DNA of 64,000 nucleotides from assembly GCA_045652815.1 (NCBI GenBank), contig JAZOLH010000011.1:12080-76079 (forward strand). The letters run 5' to 3'. Under the pieces are notes generated by a model, which saw only the letters and a list, made by a program, of their open reading frames with translations, did not search any database and was not told where the DNA came from. Below, piece by piece: positions 16,589-25,400 of the stretch. Positions within the stretch are counted from its first letter, which is position 1. Every line of letters begins with the position of its first letter. Source of the DNA: UMGS755 sp045652815. GTDB taxonomy: Bacteria > Bacillota > Clostridia > UBA1381 > UBA9506. Position numbers and translations under genes: made by a program.

Positions 16589-16596
16589 ACAAACAA

Positions 16597-16630
16597 ACAC
16601 CGTATGCTAAATTGCATACGGTGTTTTTTT
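16597..16630. terminator. Bidirectional intrinsic terminator
   Basis: 11-bp perfect stem (16597-16607 with 16614-16624) with a six-base loop and T-run on the + strand; on the minus strand the arm is followed by a TTTGTTTGTTT run. It closes the hydGF-decarboxylase operon and rpsT. Confidence 0.85.
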
Positions 16631-16637
16631 ATCTGGC

Positions 16638-16904
16638 TTACGCACCAACTTTGTTGAGCATTAAAGCTAAGCGGGACTTTCTTCTGGAAGCGGTGTTCTT
16701 CTTCATAATTCCCTTGCTTACAGCCATGTCGATCTTTTTAACTGCTAAATTGAAAGCGGGTTCAGCAACAGCTCTGTCGCCTGCAGCTGCAGCAGCTTCA
16801 AACTTCTTAATATATGTTTTTACAGCAGACTTGATCATCTGATTGCGCAGAGTCTTTGTCTTGATAACTTTAACTCTTTTTTTAGCGGATTTAATATTAG
16901 GCAA
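16638..16904 (-). CDS. rpsT: Small subunit ribosomal protein bS20
   Basis: An 88-residue basic protein that binds 16S rRNA early in 30S assembly. It starts MPNIKSAKKR, the family's usual opening (M-NIKSAKKR). That opening requires the TTG at 16904-16902 as initiator, which lies 8 nt behind GGAGG. An upstream in-frame ATG at 16919 would place the Shine-Dalgarno inside the coding region and add five non-family residues, so the TTG is preferred. A rare initiator in rpsT is known in enterobacteria (UUG in E. coli), where it plays a part in autoregulation. It is monocistronic with its own promoter. Confidence 0.95.
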   Translation of the reverse strand: MPNIKSAKKRVKVIKTKTLRNQMIKSAVKTYIKKFEAAAAAGDRAVAEPAFNLAVKKIDMAVSKGIMKKNTASRRKSRLALMLNKVGA

Positions 16905-16942
16905 ACCGTTCACCTCCATTGGCCTCTATAAATGACTTTACT

Positions 16943-16971
16943 ATTTTACCATAAGAAAATCAAAAATGCAA
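16943..16971 (-). promoter_or_regulatory. rpsT promoter, sigma-A with extended -10
   Basis: On the minus strand TTGCAT (16971-16966), 17-nt spacer, TAAAAT (16948-16943), with TGG before the -10. Confidence 0.7.
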
Positions 16972-17008
16972 CAGTTTTTTGAAATTTTTTTGATTTTTTT
17001 ATAAATTT

Positions 17009-17024
17009 TTCCGTTTAGACGGAA
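17009..17024. other. 6-bp inverted repeat in the rpsT/membrane-protein intergenic region
   Basis: TTCCGT (17009-17014) and ACGGAA (17019-17024) around TTAG. No T-run follows on the + strand, so it could be an operator or small hairpin upstream of the membrane-protein gene. Confidence 0.35.
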
Positions 17025-17064
17025 TAAATGCGAAAAAGCCCCTGCACCAAGGGTCAGTTTAGGA

Positions 17065-17072
17065 CATACAAT
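17065..17072 (+). promoter_or_regulatory. Possible -10 element (CATACAAT) of the small membrane-protein gene
   Basis: CATACAAT lies 25 nt before the ATG. It fits the -10 of sigma-E/G class sporulation promoters as well as TACAAT of sigma-A; no good -35 of either type is seen. Confidence 0.3.
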
Positions 17073-17096
17073 GGTAGTGTAAAGGAGGTGAAAGTG

Positions 17097-17483
17097 ATGG
17101 GATGTAATCGCTGTGAATGTACTTGCATCGGCTTGATTTTAGCTGTTTTAGCAGGTGTTACCTTAGGTGTTTTGTTTTCTCTTGGCTTTGTGGCAACCGG
17201 CATAATTTTCTGGGCACTTTTAGCCACCGGTGTAGCAGCATTCTTTGCAGCACCTGTGTATGCCGCTTTATCAGATGAGCGGGACAGAAACTGTTTTTGC
17301 CGCAATAAACTGACCTATCTGGTTGGTGCTATCGGTACTGTGGTTGCGTCGGTGATTGGTCTTTTAATCAGTCCTGTAGCAACGGTACTTTTAGTTTCCA
17401 TTATAACCGGCTTATCAGTATTTTTCGTGGTGCTGTTGCTTTCAGTTTTGGTTTGTATCACAAACTGTCTGTGCAGAGAATAA
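17097..17483 (+). CDS. Small Cys-rich integral membrane protein, unknown function
   Basis: A 128-residue protein with about four membrane segments (residues 10-30, 32-55, 74-96 and 98-122). The cytosolic or lumenal ends hold clustered cysteines: CNRCECTC at the N-terminus, CFC in the middle loop and CITNCLC at the C-terminus, nine Cys in all. The start ATG is set by AGGAGGTGA (17084-17092); upstream in-frame readings lack an RBS. The Cys placement may mean metal binding or cross-linking, as in some spore membrane or coat proteins, and the possible sporulation-type -10 agrees with that, but I do not recognise the family. Confidence 0.7.
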   Translation: MGCNRCECTCIGLILAVLAGVTLGVLFSLGFVATGIIFWALLATGVAAFFAAPVYAALSDERDRNCFCRNKLTYLVGAIGTVVASVIGLLISPVATVLLVSIITGLSVFFVVLLLSVLVCITNCLCRE

Positions 17484-17497
17484 CGGGTAGATAAGAA

Positions 17498-17530
17498 AAA
17501 GGCTTATCCGCTAATAGCGGATAAGCCTTT
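17498..17530 (-). terminator. Terminator of the tuf (str) operon
   Basis: 15-bp stem (17498-17512 with 17516-17530) and 3-nt loop. On the minus strand it runs into TTTTTCTT, giving a good terminator for tuf; on the + strand the T-run is short, so it may also serve the membrane-protein gene. Confidence 0.8.
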
Positions 17531-17550
17531 AAAAGCATGATTCTCTAAAA

Positions 17551-18753
17551 TTATTTAACGATAGAGGATACAACGCCGGAACCTACGGTTCTACCACCTT
17601 CACGGATAGCGAAACGCAGACCTTCTTCGATAGCGATAGGAGTGATCAGTTCAACTTCCATGGAAACGTTATCGCCAGGCATGCACATTTCAACGCCTTC
17701 GGGCAGTTTGATAACGCCGGTAACGTCAGTTGTTCTGAAATAGAACTGAGGTCTGTAGTTATCAAAGAAAGGAGTATGACGGCCGCCTTCTTCCTTGGTC
17801 AGGACGTAAACTTCGCCTTTGAAGGAAGTGTGGCACTGGATGGAACCGGGCTTCGCCAGAACCTGACCACGTTCGATTTCAGTTTTCTGTACGCCACGCA
17901 GCAGAGCACCAATGTTATCACCAGCTTCTGCCTGATCCAGCAGTTTGCGGAACATTTCAACGCCAGTTACAACGATTTTTCTGGATTCTTCAACCAGACC
18001 AACCAGTTCAACTTCGTCATTAACTTTCAGAGTACCTCTTTCTACACGACCGGTAGCAACAGTACCACGACCGGTGATGGAGAATACGTCTTCGACGGGC
18101 ATCAGGAAGGGCAGGTCGGTCTTACGTTCCGGAGTGGGGATGTAAGAGTCAACAGCGTCCATCAGTTTGTGAATTGCTTCATATTCGGGAGCGTTAGGAT
18201 CGGTGGAATCACATTCCAGAACCTGCAGACCGGAACCGGATACGATCGGGGTGTCATCACCGGGGAATTCGTATTCGTTCAGCAGTTCACGGATTTCCAT
18301 TTCAACCAGTTCGAGCAGTTCGGGATCGTCAACCTGGTCAGCTTTGTTCATGAATACTACGATGTAGGGTACGCCTACCTGACGGGAGAGCAGGATGTGT
18401 TCTCTGGTCTGGGGCATCGGACCATCAGCAGCAGATACAACTAAGATAGCGCCGACCATCTGAGCAGCACCGGTGATCATGTTTTTAACATACTCAGCGT
18501 GACCGGGGCAGTCAACGTGAGCGTAGTGTCTGGTAGCGGTTTCGTACTCAACGTGAGCAGTAGAAATGGTGATACCTCTTTCTCTTTCTTCGGGAGCACC
18601 GTCGATCTGGTCGTAAGCTTTGAATTCAGCCTGACCTGCCAGACCCAGAACCTTAGTGATTGCAGCAGTCAGAGTGGTCTTACCATGGTCAACGTGACCG
18701 ATGGTACCAATGTTAACGTGGGGTTTGTTTCTTTCGAATTTAGCCTTAGCCAT
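17551..18753 (-). CDS. tuf: Elongation factor Tu
   Basis: A 400-residue GTPase that brings aminoacyl-tRNA to the ribosomal A site. All expected elements are present: G1 GHVDHGKTT, the switch I end RERGITI, G3 DCPGH and G4 NKAD, followed by the two beta-barrel domains with RTDLPFLMPVEDVF and the C-terminal SGVVSSIVK. Length matches bacterial EF-Tu (394-400). It is the last gene of the str cluster, 123 nt after fusA, and has a good promoter of its own as well. Only one copy is seen in this window. Confidence 0.99.
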   Translation of the reverse strand: MAKAKFERNKPHVNIGTIGHVDHGKTTLTAAITKVLGLAGQAEFKAYDQIDGAPEERERGITISTAHVEYETATRHYAHVDCPGHAEYVKNMITGAAQMVGAILVVSAADGPMPQTREHILLSRQVGVPYIVVFMNKADQVDDPELLELVEMEIRELLNEYEFPGDDTPIVSGSGLQVLECDSTDPNAPEYEAIHKLMDAVDSYIPTPERKTDLPFLMPVEDVFSITGRGTVATGRVERGTLKVNDEVELVGLVEESRKIVVTGVEMFRKLLDQAEAGDNIGALLRGVQKTEIERGQVLAKPGSIQCHTSFKGEVYVLTKEEGGRHTPFFDNYRPQFYFRTTDVTGVIKLPEGVEMCMPGDNVSMEVELITPIAIEEGLRFAIREGGRTVGSGVVSSIVK

Positions 18754-18803
18754 TGTTATTGCCTCCTATTTTGTAAAATTAATAATTTTTAAATTATAAA
18801 ACT

Positions 18804-18832
18804 ATTGTATAATGTTTTTTGGAAAAAATCAA
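18804..18832 (-). promoter_or_regulatory. tuf promoter
   Basis: On the minus strand TTGATT (18832-18827), 17-nt spacer, TACAAT (18809-18804), in the 123-nt gap between fusA and tuf. It allows tuf expression beyond that of the str operon. Confidence 0.65.
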
Positions 18833-18876
18833 GCCTTTTGGCAAAAGTTTTCCCAAAATGCAGAACCAAAAGTGGC

Positions 18877-20958
18877 TTACGCTTCTTTCTTAGCTCTGCT
18901 TGTGATGATCTGTTCCTGAATGCTCTTGGGCACTTCTTCAAAGTGAGAAGGCTGCATGGTGTACTGACCACGACCCTGAGTTTTAGAACGCAGGTCGGTT
19001 GCGTAACCAAACATTTCAGACAGGGGAACAAATGCGGAAATTGCCTGTGCACCGGGACGAGCTTCCATACCCTGAATCTGACCACGACGGGAGTTTAAGT
19101 CACCCATAACGTCGCCCATGTATTCTTCGGGTACGATAACGTCTACCTGCATGATGGGTTCTTTCAGAACTGCGTCACCCTTACGGCAAGCATCTTTGAA
19201 TGCCATAGAACCGGCAATCTTGAACGCCATTTCAGAAGAGTCGACTTCATGGTAAGAACCATCGTACAGAGTAACACGAACGTCAACAACGTTGTAACCA
19301 GCCAGAACACCTGCCTGCATTGCACCCTGGATACCAGCGTCAACAGCAGGAATGTATTCTTTGGGGATAGCACCGCCGACGATTTTGTTAACAAATTCGT
19401 AGCCGGCACCAGCTTCCAAGGGTTCAACCTTGATGAGTACGTGACCGTACTGACCTTTACCACCGGACTGTCTAGCGTATTTGTTTTCAACGTCAACAGC
19501 TTTGCGGATGGTTTCTTTATAAGATACCTGAGGTTTACCAACGTTTGCTTCAACTTTGAATTCACGCAGAAGTCTATCTACGATGATTTCCAGGTGAAGT
19601 TCGCCCATGCCGGCGATGATGGTCTGACCGGTTTCTTCGTCAGTATAAGTCTGGAATGTGGGATCTTCTTCTGCCAGTTTAGCCAGTGCGATACCCATCT
19701 TTTCCTGACCTTCTTTGGTCTTGGGGTCGATAGCAACACGGATAACGGGATCAGGGAATTCCATGGATTCCAGAATGATGGGATGAGCAGGGTCACACAG
19801 GGTATCACCGGAGGTGGTGTTCTTAAGACCAACAGCAGCAGCGATATCGCCGGAGTAAACCATGTCAATATCTTTTCTATCGTTCGCATGCATCTGCAGG
19901 ATACGACCGATACGTTCCTTATTGTCTTTGGTAGCGTTTAAGATATGAGAGCCTGCAGCCAGAGTACCGGAGTACACACGGAAGAAGCAGAGCTTACCAA
20001 CGAAGGGGTCGGTCATAATCTTAAATGCCAGTGCTGCAAAGGGAACATCATCAGAGGAGGGGCTTTCAACCTCTTCACCATCGGGGTTCACGCCACGGAT
20101 AGCGGGAACGTCAACGGGGGAGGGCATGTAGTCAACAACTGCATCCAGCAGTTTCTGAACACCCTTGTTACGATAGGAAGTACCGCACAGTACGGGAACC
20201 ATTTCGTTAGCAATGGTAGCCTTACGAATTGCTGCTTTGATTTCTTTCTCAGTCAGCTCTTCGCCCTCTAAATATTTCATCATCAGTTCTTCATCTGTTT
20301 CAGCAACAGATTCCATCAAAGCGCTTCTGTATTCTTCAACCTTATCAGCCATGTCAGCGGGAATTTCTTCTTCGCGAATGTCTTTACCAAGGTCATCATA
20401 GTATACATATGCTTTGTTTACGACTAAGTCGATGATACCTTTAAATGTATCTTCGGAGCCGATAGGCAGCTGGATGGGCACTGCATTACAATGCAGACGT
20501 GTCTTCATCATGTTAACAACGTTATAAAAGTCTGCACCCATGATGTCCATTTTGTTAACGTAGGCCATACGGGGAACTTTATAGTTGTCTGCCTGGCGCC
20601 AAACTGTTTCAGACTGCGGTTCAACACCACCCTTAGCACACAGTACAGTTACACTACCGTCAAGTACACGGAGTGAACGTTCAACTTCAACGGTGAAGTC
20701 AACGTGACCGGGGGTGTCAATGATATTGATTCTGTGGTTTTTCCACTGAGCGGTGGTAGCAGCAGATGTGATGGTAATACCACGTTCTGCTTCCTGTTCC
20801 ATCCAGTCCATCTGAGATGCACCTTCATGGGTTTCACCGATTTTATGGATACGACCGGTATAGAACAAAATACGTTCGGTAGTTGTTGTTTTACCAGCGT
20901 CGATATGAGCCATGATACCAATATTTCTGGTTTTTTCAAGTGAAAATTCTCTTGCCAC
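18877..20958 (-). CDS. fusA: Elongation factor G
   Basis: A 693-residue translocase that moves tRNA and mRNA after each peptide bond and helps ribosome recycling. Motifs are canonical: G1 AHIDAGKTTTTERIL, G3 DTPGHVDF, G4 NKMD, and the domain IV/V sequences including PEEYMGDVMGDLNSRRG. Domain order and length match bacterial EF-G. The initiator is GTG, 9 nt after AAGGAG, giving MAREFSLEKTRNIGI. It lies 42 nt behind rpsG in the str operon. Confidence 0.99.
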   Translation of the reverse strand: MAREFSLEKTRNIGIMAHIDAGKTTTTERILFYTGRIHKIGETHEGASQMDWMEQEAERGITITSAATTAQWKNHRINIIDTPGHVDFTVEVERSLRVLDGSVTVLCAKGGVEPQSETVWRQADNYKVPRMAYVNKMDIMGADFYNVVNMMKTRLHCNAVPIQLPIGSEDTFKGIIDLVVNKAYVYYDDLGKDIREEEIPADMADKVEEYRSALMESVAETDEELMMKYLEGEELTEKEIKAAIRKATIANEMVPVLCGTSYRNKGVQKLLDAVVDYMPSPVDVPAIRGVNPDGEEVESPSSDDVPFAALAFKIMTDPFVGKLCFFRVYSGTLAAGSHILNATKDNKERIGRILQMHANDRKDIDMVYSGDIAAAVGLKNTTSGDTLCDPAHPIILESMEFPDPVIRVAIDPKTKEGQEKMGIALAKLAEEDPTFQTYTDEETGQTIIAGMGELHLEIIVDRLLREFKVEANVGKPQVSYKETIRKAVDVENKYARQSGGKGQYGHVLIKVEPLEAGAGYEFVNKIVGGAIPKEYIPAVDAGIQGAMQAGVLAGYNVVDVRVTLYDGSYHEVDSSEMAFKIAGSMAFKDACRKGDAVLKEPIMQVDVIVPEEYMGDVMGDLNSRRGQIQGMEARPGAQAISAFVPLSEMFGYATDLRSKTQGRGQYTMQPSHFEEVPKSIQEQIITSRAKKEA

Positions 20959-21000
20959 AATCTTTCTCCTTTCTTCAAATAATCAATATAAATGATGGAA

Positions 21001-21471
21001 TTACCATCTGTAGTGTGCGAATGCTCTGTTAGCTTCTGCCATTTTGTGGGTATCTTCACGTTTCTTAACAGCAGAACCGGTGCCGTTAATTGCGTCCATG
21101 ATTTCAGCAGCTAAACGTTCCTTCATTGTTTTTTCGCTTCTCTGACGGCTGTACAGAGTGAGCCATCTCAGACCTAAGGTCTGTTTACGCTCGGGGCGAA
21201 CTTCCATGGGCACCTGATAGGTAGCACCACCAACACGGCGAGCCTTAACTTCTAAAACGGGCATGATGTTTTCCATAGCCTCTTTAAAAGCATCCAGGGG
21301 CTCCTTACCGGTTTTTTCTTTAACAATGTCGAAAGCACCGTAAACGATTTTCTGCGCTACGCCTTTTTTACCATCGAGCATGATGTTGTTGATCAGGCGA
21401 GTAACCACAGTACTTCCGTACAGCGGATCAGGCAGAACTTCTCTTTTAGCAATAAAACCTCTTCTTGGCAC
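21001..21471 (-). CDS. rpsG: Small subunit ribosomal protein uS7
   Basis: A 156-residue protein that nucleates the head of the 30S subunit and touches the E-site tRNA. It starts at GTG 21471, giving MPRRGFIAKR, after GGGAGG; a longer in-frame reading to 21582 has no RBS and no family similarity in the added part. The length is exactly that of the usual bacterial form. Core motifs such as LINNIMLDGKK and KARRVGGATYQVP are intact. It is 145 nt downstream of rpsL, a somewhat wider gap than usual. Confidence 0.98.
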   Translation of the reverse strand: MPRRGFIAKREVLPDPLYGSTVVTRLINNIMLDGKKGVAQKIVYGAFDIVKEKTGKEPLDAFKEAMENIMPVLEVKARRVGGATYQVPMEVRPERKQTLGLRWLTLYSRQRSEKTMKERLAAEIMDAINGTGSAVKKREDTHKMAEANRAFAHYRW

Positions 21472-21615
21472 TTTTCTTCCCTCCTTCATAAATTTCAATG
21501 AAATCACAGGTACTCGGCATTTTGCCGTATGTGCACAGTCCATATAGTAGGGGAACATCAGTTCCATCCGTTGAACCAGCACAGATGTGATTTTTACTTT
21601 GCAAAACTTTCCTTA

Positions 21616-22029
21616 TTATTTCTTAGGACGTTTTGCACCATACTTGGATCTACCCTGCATACGACCGTTAACACCTGCGGTATCGAGTGAACCACGGATG
21701 ATGTGATAACGTACACCAGGTAAGTCCTTAACACGGCCGCCGCGGATCAGAACAACGCTGTGTTCCTGCAGGTTATGACCGATACCGGGGATGTAAGCGG
21801 AAACTTCGATACCGTTTGTCAGACGAACTCTGGCAAGTTTACGGAGAGCGGAGTTAGGCTTTTTCGGTGTCATGGTCTTAACAGATGTGCAAACACCACG
21901 TTTCTGAGGCGAATTGACGTCGGTAGCTTTCTTCTTTAAAGTATTCAGACCCTTTAAAAGAGCGGGGGCTGTGGACTTTTTCACAGAAGTATCTCTACCT
22001 TTTCTCACAAGCTGGTTAAAGGTTGGCAT
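21616..22029 (-). CDS. rpsL: Small subunit ribosomal protein uS12
   Basis: A 137-residue decoding-centre protein, with N-terminus MPTFNQLVRKG. The two streptomycin-relevant loops are wild type: TPKKPNSALRK (with the lysine that is changed in resistant strains) and RGGRVKDLPGVRYH. The region TPQKRG...VKTMTPKK and the C-terminal GRSKYG-KRPK complete the family. An AAAGGAGG lies at the correct distance before the ATG. In the str cluster it follows the L7Ae-like gene, as in Bacillus. Confidence 0.99.
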   Translation of the reverse strand: MPTFNQLVRKGRDTSVKKSTAPALLKGLNTLKKKATDVNSPQKRGVCTSVKTMTPKKPNSALRKLARVRLTNGIEVSAYIPGIGHNLQEHSVVLIRGGRVKDLPGVRYHIIRGSLDTAGVNGRMQGRSKYGAKRPKK

Positions 22030-22093
22030 GAACTGATTTCCTCCTTTCAGGCAAAATTTTTATAACAAAGGCAAAAGTTTGCCGATGTAACAA

Positions 22094-22336
22094 TTATATC
22101 AGAACAACTGCGCAGGCCGCTCCCACGTCGATGCCGCAGGCACGTCCTAACTGTTGTTTGCTGTCAAAGTAAGTGATGGGTACAGACTTTTCTTTGCAAA
22201 GGTTTTCAAAGGGGATACGCACAGGGGAGTCTGCATCCTGTGCTATGTAAGCTTTTGCGGCTTTGCCTTCTGTCACCGCTTCTGTACATTGTTTAATTCC
22301 AATGAACAAGGCCTGGCCTTTAAGTTCACTGTCCAT
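22094..22336 (-). CDS. L7Ae/L30e-like ribosome-associated protein (YbxF-type)
   Basis: An 80-residue alpha-beta-alpha protein placed between rpoC and rpsL, the position of ybxF (rplGB) in Firmicutes. It has the family pattern K-C-EAVTEGKAAKAYIAQDADSPVRIP and C-terminal QQLGRACGIDVGAA-AVV. Such proteins bind kink-turn RNAs, and B. subtilis YbxF is reported to bind k-turns. The start ATG 22336 has GGAGTG upstream; a longer frame to 22417 crosses a strong hairpin and has no RBS. Confidence 0.9.
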   Translation of the reverse strand: MDSELKGQALFIGIKQCTEAVTEGKAAKAYIAQDADSPVRIPFENLCKEKSVPITYFDSKQQLGRACGIDVGAACAVVLI

Positions 22337-22376
22337 TTTTTTCACTCCAAATAGTGTAATATAAGAAAACACACAG

Positions 22377-22415
22377 ACGCAGGCATAAGGCGGTCTTTCC
22401 GCCTTACGCCTACGC
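22377..22415 (-). other. Strong hairpin between rpoC and the L7Ae-like gene
   Basis: AGGCATAAGGCGG (22381-22393) pairs with CCGCCTTACGCCT (22399-22411) with one wobble, and flanking bases can extend it. No T-run follows on the minus strand. It may be an RNA processing or partial attenuation point between the RNA-polymerase and ribosomal halves of the operon. Confidence 0.5.
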
Positions 22416-22462
22416 ATACCATTTTATTTTATCATAAAAAATCTGTGGTGTCAATAGAAATT

Positions 22463-25400
22463 TTATTCGGTTTTTGCGTCTTCTTCAGGAACAACGTTGG
22501 AACCGATGTAATCGCTATTGTCTAACACAAAACTGTTGTAAGCTGCTTCTGCTTCTGCAGAAATGGGCTCTTCAACATCTGTGTTCAAGTACTTGGGCAT
22601 ACCGGTACCGGCAGGCACAAGTTTACCGATGATAACATTTTCCTTCAGACCAACCAGCGGGTCAATCTTACCCTTGGTTGCAGCTTCTGTCAGGACACGA
22701 GTGGTTTCCTGGAAGGAAGCAGCAGACAGGAAGGAGTCTGTTGTCAGGGCAGCTTTGGTGATACCTAAGATAATGCGTGTGCAGGTTGCAGGGCGCAGAC
22801 CCTTTGCTTCCATTTCAGCATTAGCGGTTTCAAATTCGTTGATATCGATTAAGGAGCCAGCTAAGAAGTTGGTGTCACCGGATTCTTCGATGCGAACGCG
22901 ACGGAGCATCTGGCGAACGATAACTTCGATATGACGGTCGTTGATATCAACACCCTGCAGACGGTATACGCGCTGTACTTCCTGAATTAAGTACTGCTGA
23001 ACAGCATCCAGGTCTTTTACGCGCAGAATGTCGTGGGGGTTAACGCTACCTTCTGTCAGTTCATCACCTTTGGCAACAACATCGCCGTCATTAACTTTAA
23101 TGCGGGAACCGTAGGGGATTAAATAGGTCTTAGAATCGCCGATTTCGTCATCAGTGATAACGATTTCACGTTTCTTTTTGTTTTCAACAATGCTGATCTT
23201 ACCGCCGATTTCAGCGATGATGGCAAGACCCTTCGGTTTTCTTGCTTCAAACAGTTCTTCGACACGGGGCAGACCCTGTGTGATATCGTCTGCTGTCGCA
23301 ACACCACCGGTATGGAAGGTTCTCATGGTCAGCTGAGTACCGGGTTCACCGATGGACTGAGCTGCGATGATACCAACTGCTTCACCAACGGGCACTTTAT
23401 CGCCACTTGCAAGGTTGGAACCGTAACATTTAGCACAGATACCAACTTTTGCTTTACAGGTGAGAACGGAGCGGATAACTGCACGTTTAACGCCTGCATC
23501 AACAGCGGCTTTAGCCATTTTTTCGGTGATTAAGGTGTCAGCGGGGATGATAACCTCGCCGGTTTCGGGATGGCAGATATCTTCTAAAGCGTAACGACCA
23601 TTTAAGCGATCGAACAGACCTTCGATGAGTTCCTTACCATCACGGATATCAAATACTTCGATACCTTCTTTAGTACCACAGTCATCTTCACGGATGATAA
23701 CTTCCTGAGAAACGTCAACCAAACGACGGGTTAAGTAACCGGAGTCGGCAGTACGCAGCGCAGTATCCGCCAGACCTTTTCTCGCACCGTGAGAAGAAAT
23801 GAAGAATTCCAATACGTTCAGACCTTCACGGAAGTTCGCACGAATGGGAATTTCGATGGTCTTACCGGAGGTATCGTTCATCAGACCACGCATACCTGCC
23901 AGCTGACGAATCTGGTTCTGGCTACCACGGGCACCGGAGTGAGCCATCATGTAGATAGGATTGAACTTATCTAAGTTGCTCATCAGGGCTTTGGTTACTT
24001 TATCGTTGGTTTCGGTCCAAGTCTTGATAACCATATTATAACGTTCTTCGTCGGAAATTAAACCACGTTTGAACTTTTTGGTAATCTTATCAACCGCTTC
24101 TTCTGCTTCGGCTAAGAATGCAGCCTTTTCTTCAGGCACCTTCATATCGCTGACAGAAACAGTGATAGCACCGCGGGTAGAGAACTTGTAGCCCAAGGAC
24201 TTAATGCGGTCGAGCACTTCTGCGGTTTCGGTTAAACCGTGAACACGGATACATTTATCAACGATTTTACCCAGTTCCTTTTTGGTGGTTAAGAAATCAA
24301 CTTCCAGTTTCAGCAGGTTTTCGGGGTTGGTTCTGTCAACAAAACCTAAGTCCTGAGGCACTGCTTCGTTGAAGATCAGGCGACCAACAGTGGTTTCGAT
24401 GAGACCTTCGTGGAGCACACCGTCGATTTCCTTCTGGATGCGAACCTTGATGGGCGCATGAATACCAACGATACCGTTGGTGTAAGCCAGAATCGCTTCG
24501 TTGGGGCTGAAGAATGCCTTGCCGGCGCCGATTTCTTCAGGATTGTCGATGGTCAGGTAGTAAGCACCTAAGACCATATCCTGTGTAGGAACGGTAACAG
24601 GACGACCGTCCTGGGGTTTTAACAGGTTGTTAGCAGAGAGCATTAAGAAACGAGCTTCTGCCTGTGCTTCGGGAGACAGGGGAACGTGAACAGCCATCTG
24701 GTCACCGTCGAAGTCGGCGTTGTACGCAGTACATACCAGAGGATGCAGTTTCAGCGCACGACCTTCAACTAAAACGGGTTCAAACGCCTGAATACCCAGT
24801 CTGTGCAGGGTTGGTGCACGGTTTAACAGAACGGGATGTTCTTTAATAACTTCTTCCAAAACGTCCCAAACTTCAGGTTTAACACGTTCAACCATGCGTT
24901 TTGCACTCTTGATGTTGTGAGCGAGGCCATCGTTCACCAGTTTCTTCATAACGAAGGGTTTGAACAGCACGATCGCCATTTCCTTAGGCAGACCGCACTG
25001 ATAAATCTTCAGTTCGGGGCCAACTACGATAACGGAACGGCCGGAGTAGTCAACACGTTTACCTAACAGGTTCTGACGGAAACGACCCTGTTTACCCTTT
25101 AACATATCAGACAGGGATTTTAAGGGACGGTTACCGGGGCCGGTAACAGGTCTGCCGCGGCGACCGTTGTCGATCAGAGCGTCAACAGCTTCCTGCAGCA
25201 TTCTCTTTTCGTTACGAACGATGATTTCGGGTGCACCTAAGTCGAGCAAACGCTTTAAGCGGTTGTTACGGTTCAGTACACGACGATACAGGTCATTTAA
25301 GTCAGAAGTTGCAAAACGACCACCATCCAGCTGCACCATAGGACGCAGATCGGGAGGGATAACGGGGATAACATCCATAATCATCCATTCCGGTTTGTTG

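Noticed and set aside
17776..18444. 222-residue + strand ORF within tuf
   Set aside because: It is the antisense of a highly conserved gene, with no RBS or family similarity; the same holds for the long antisense ORFs in fusA and rpoBC.
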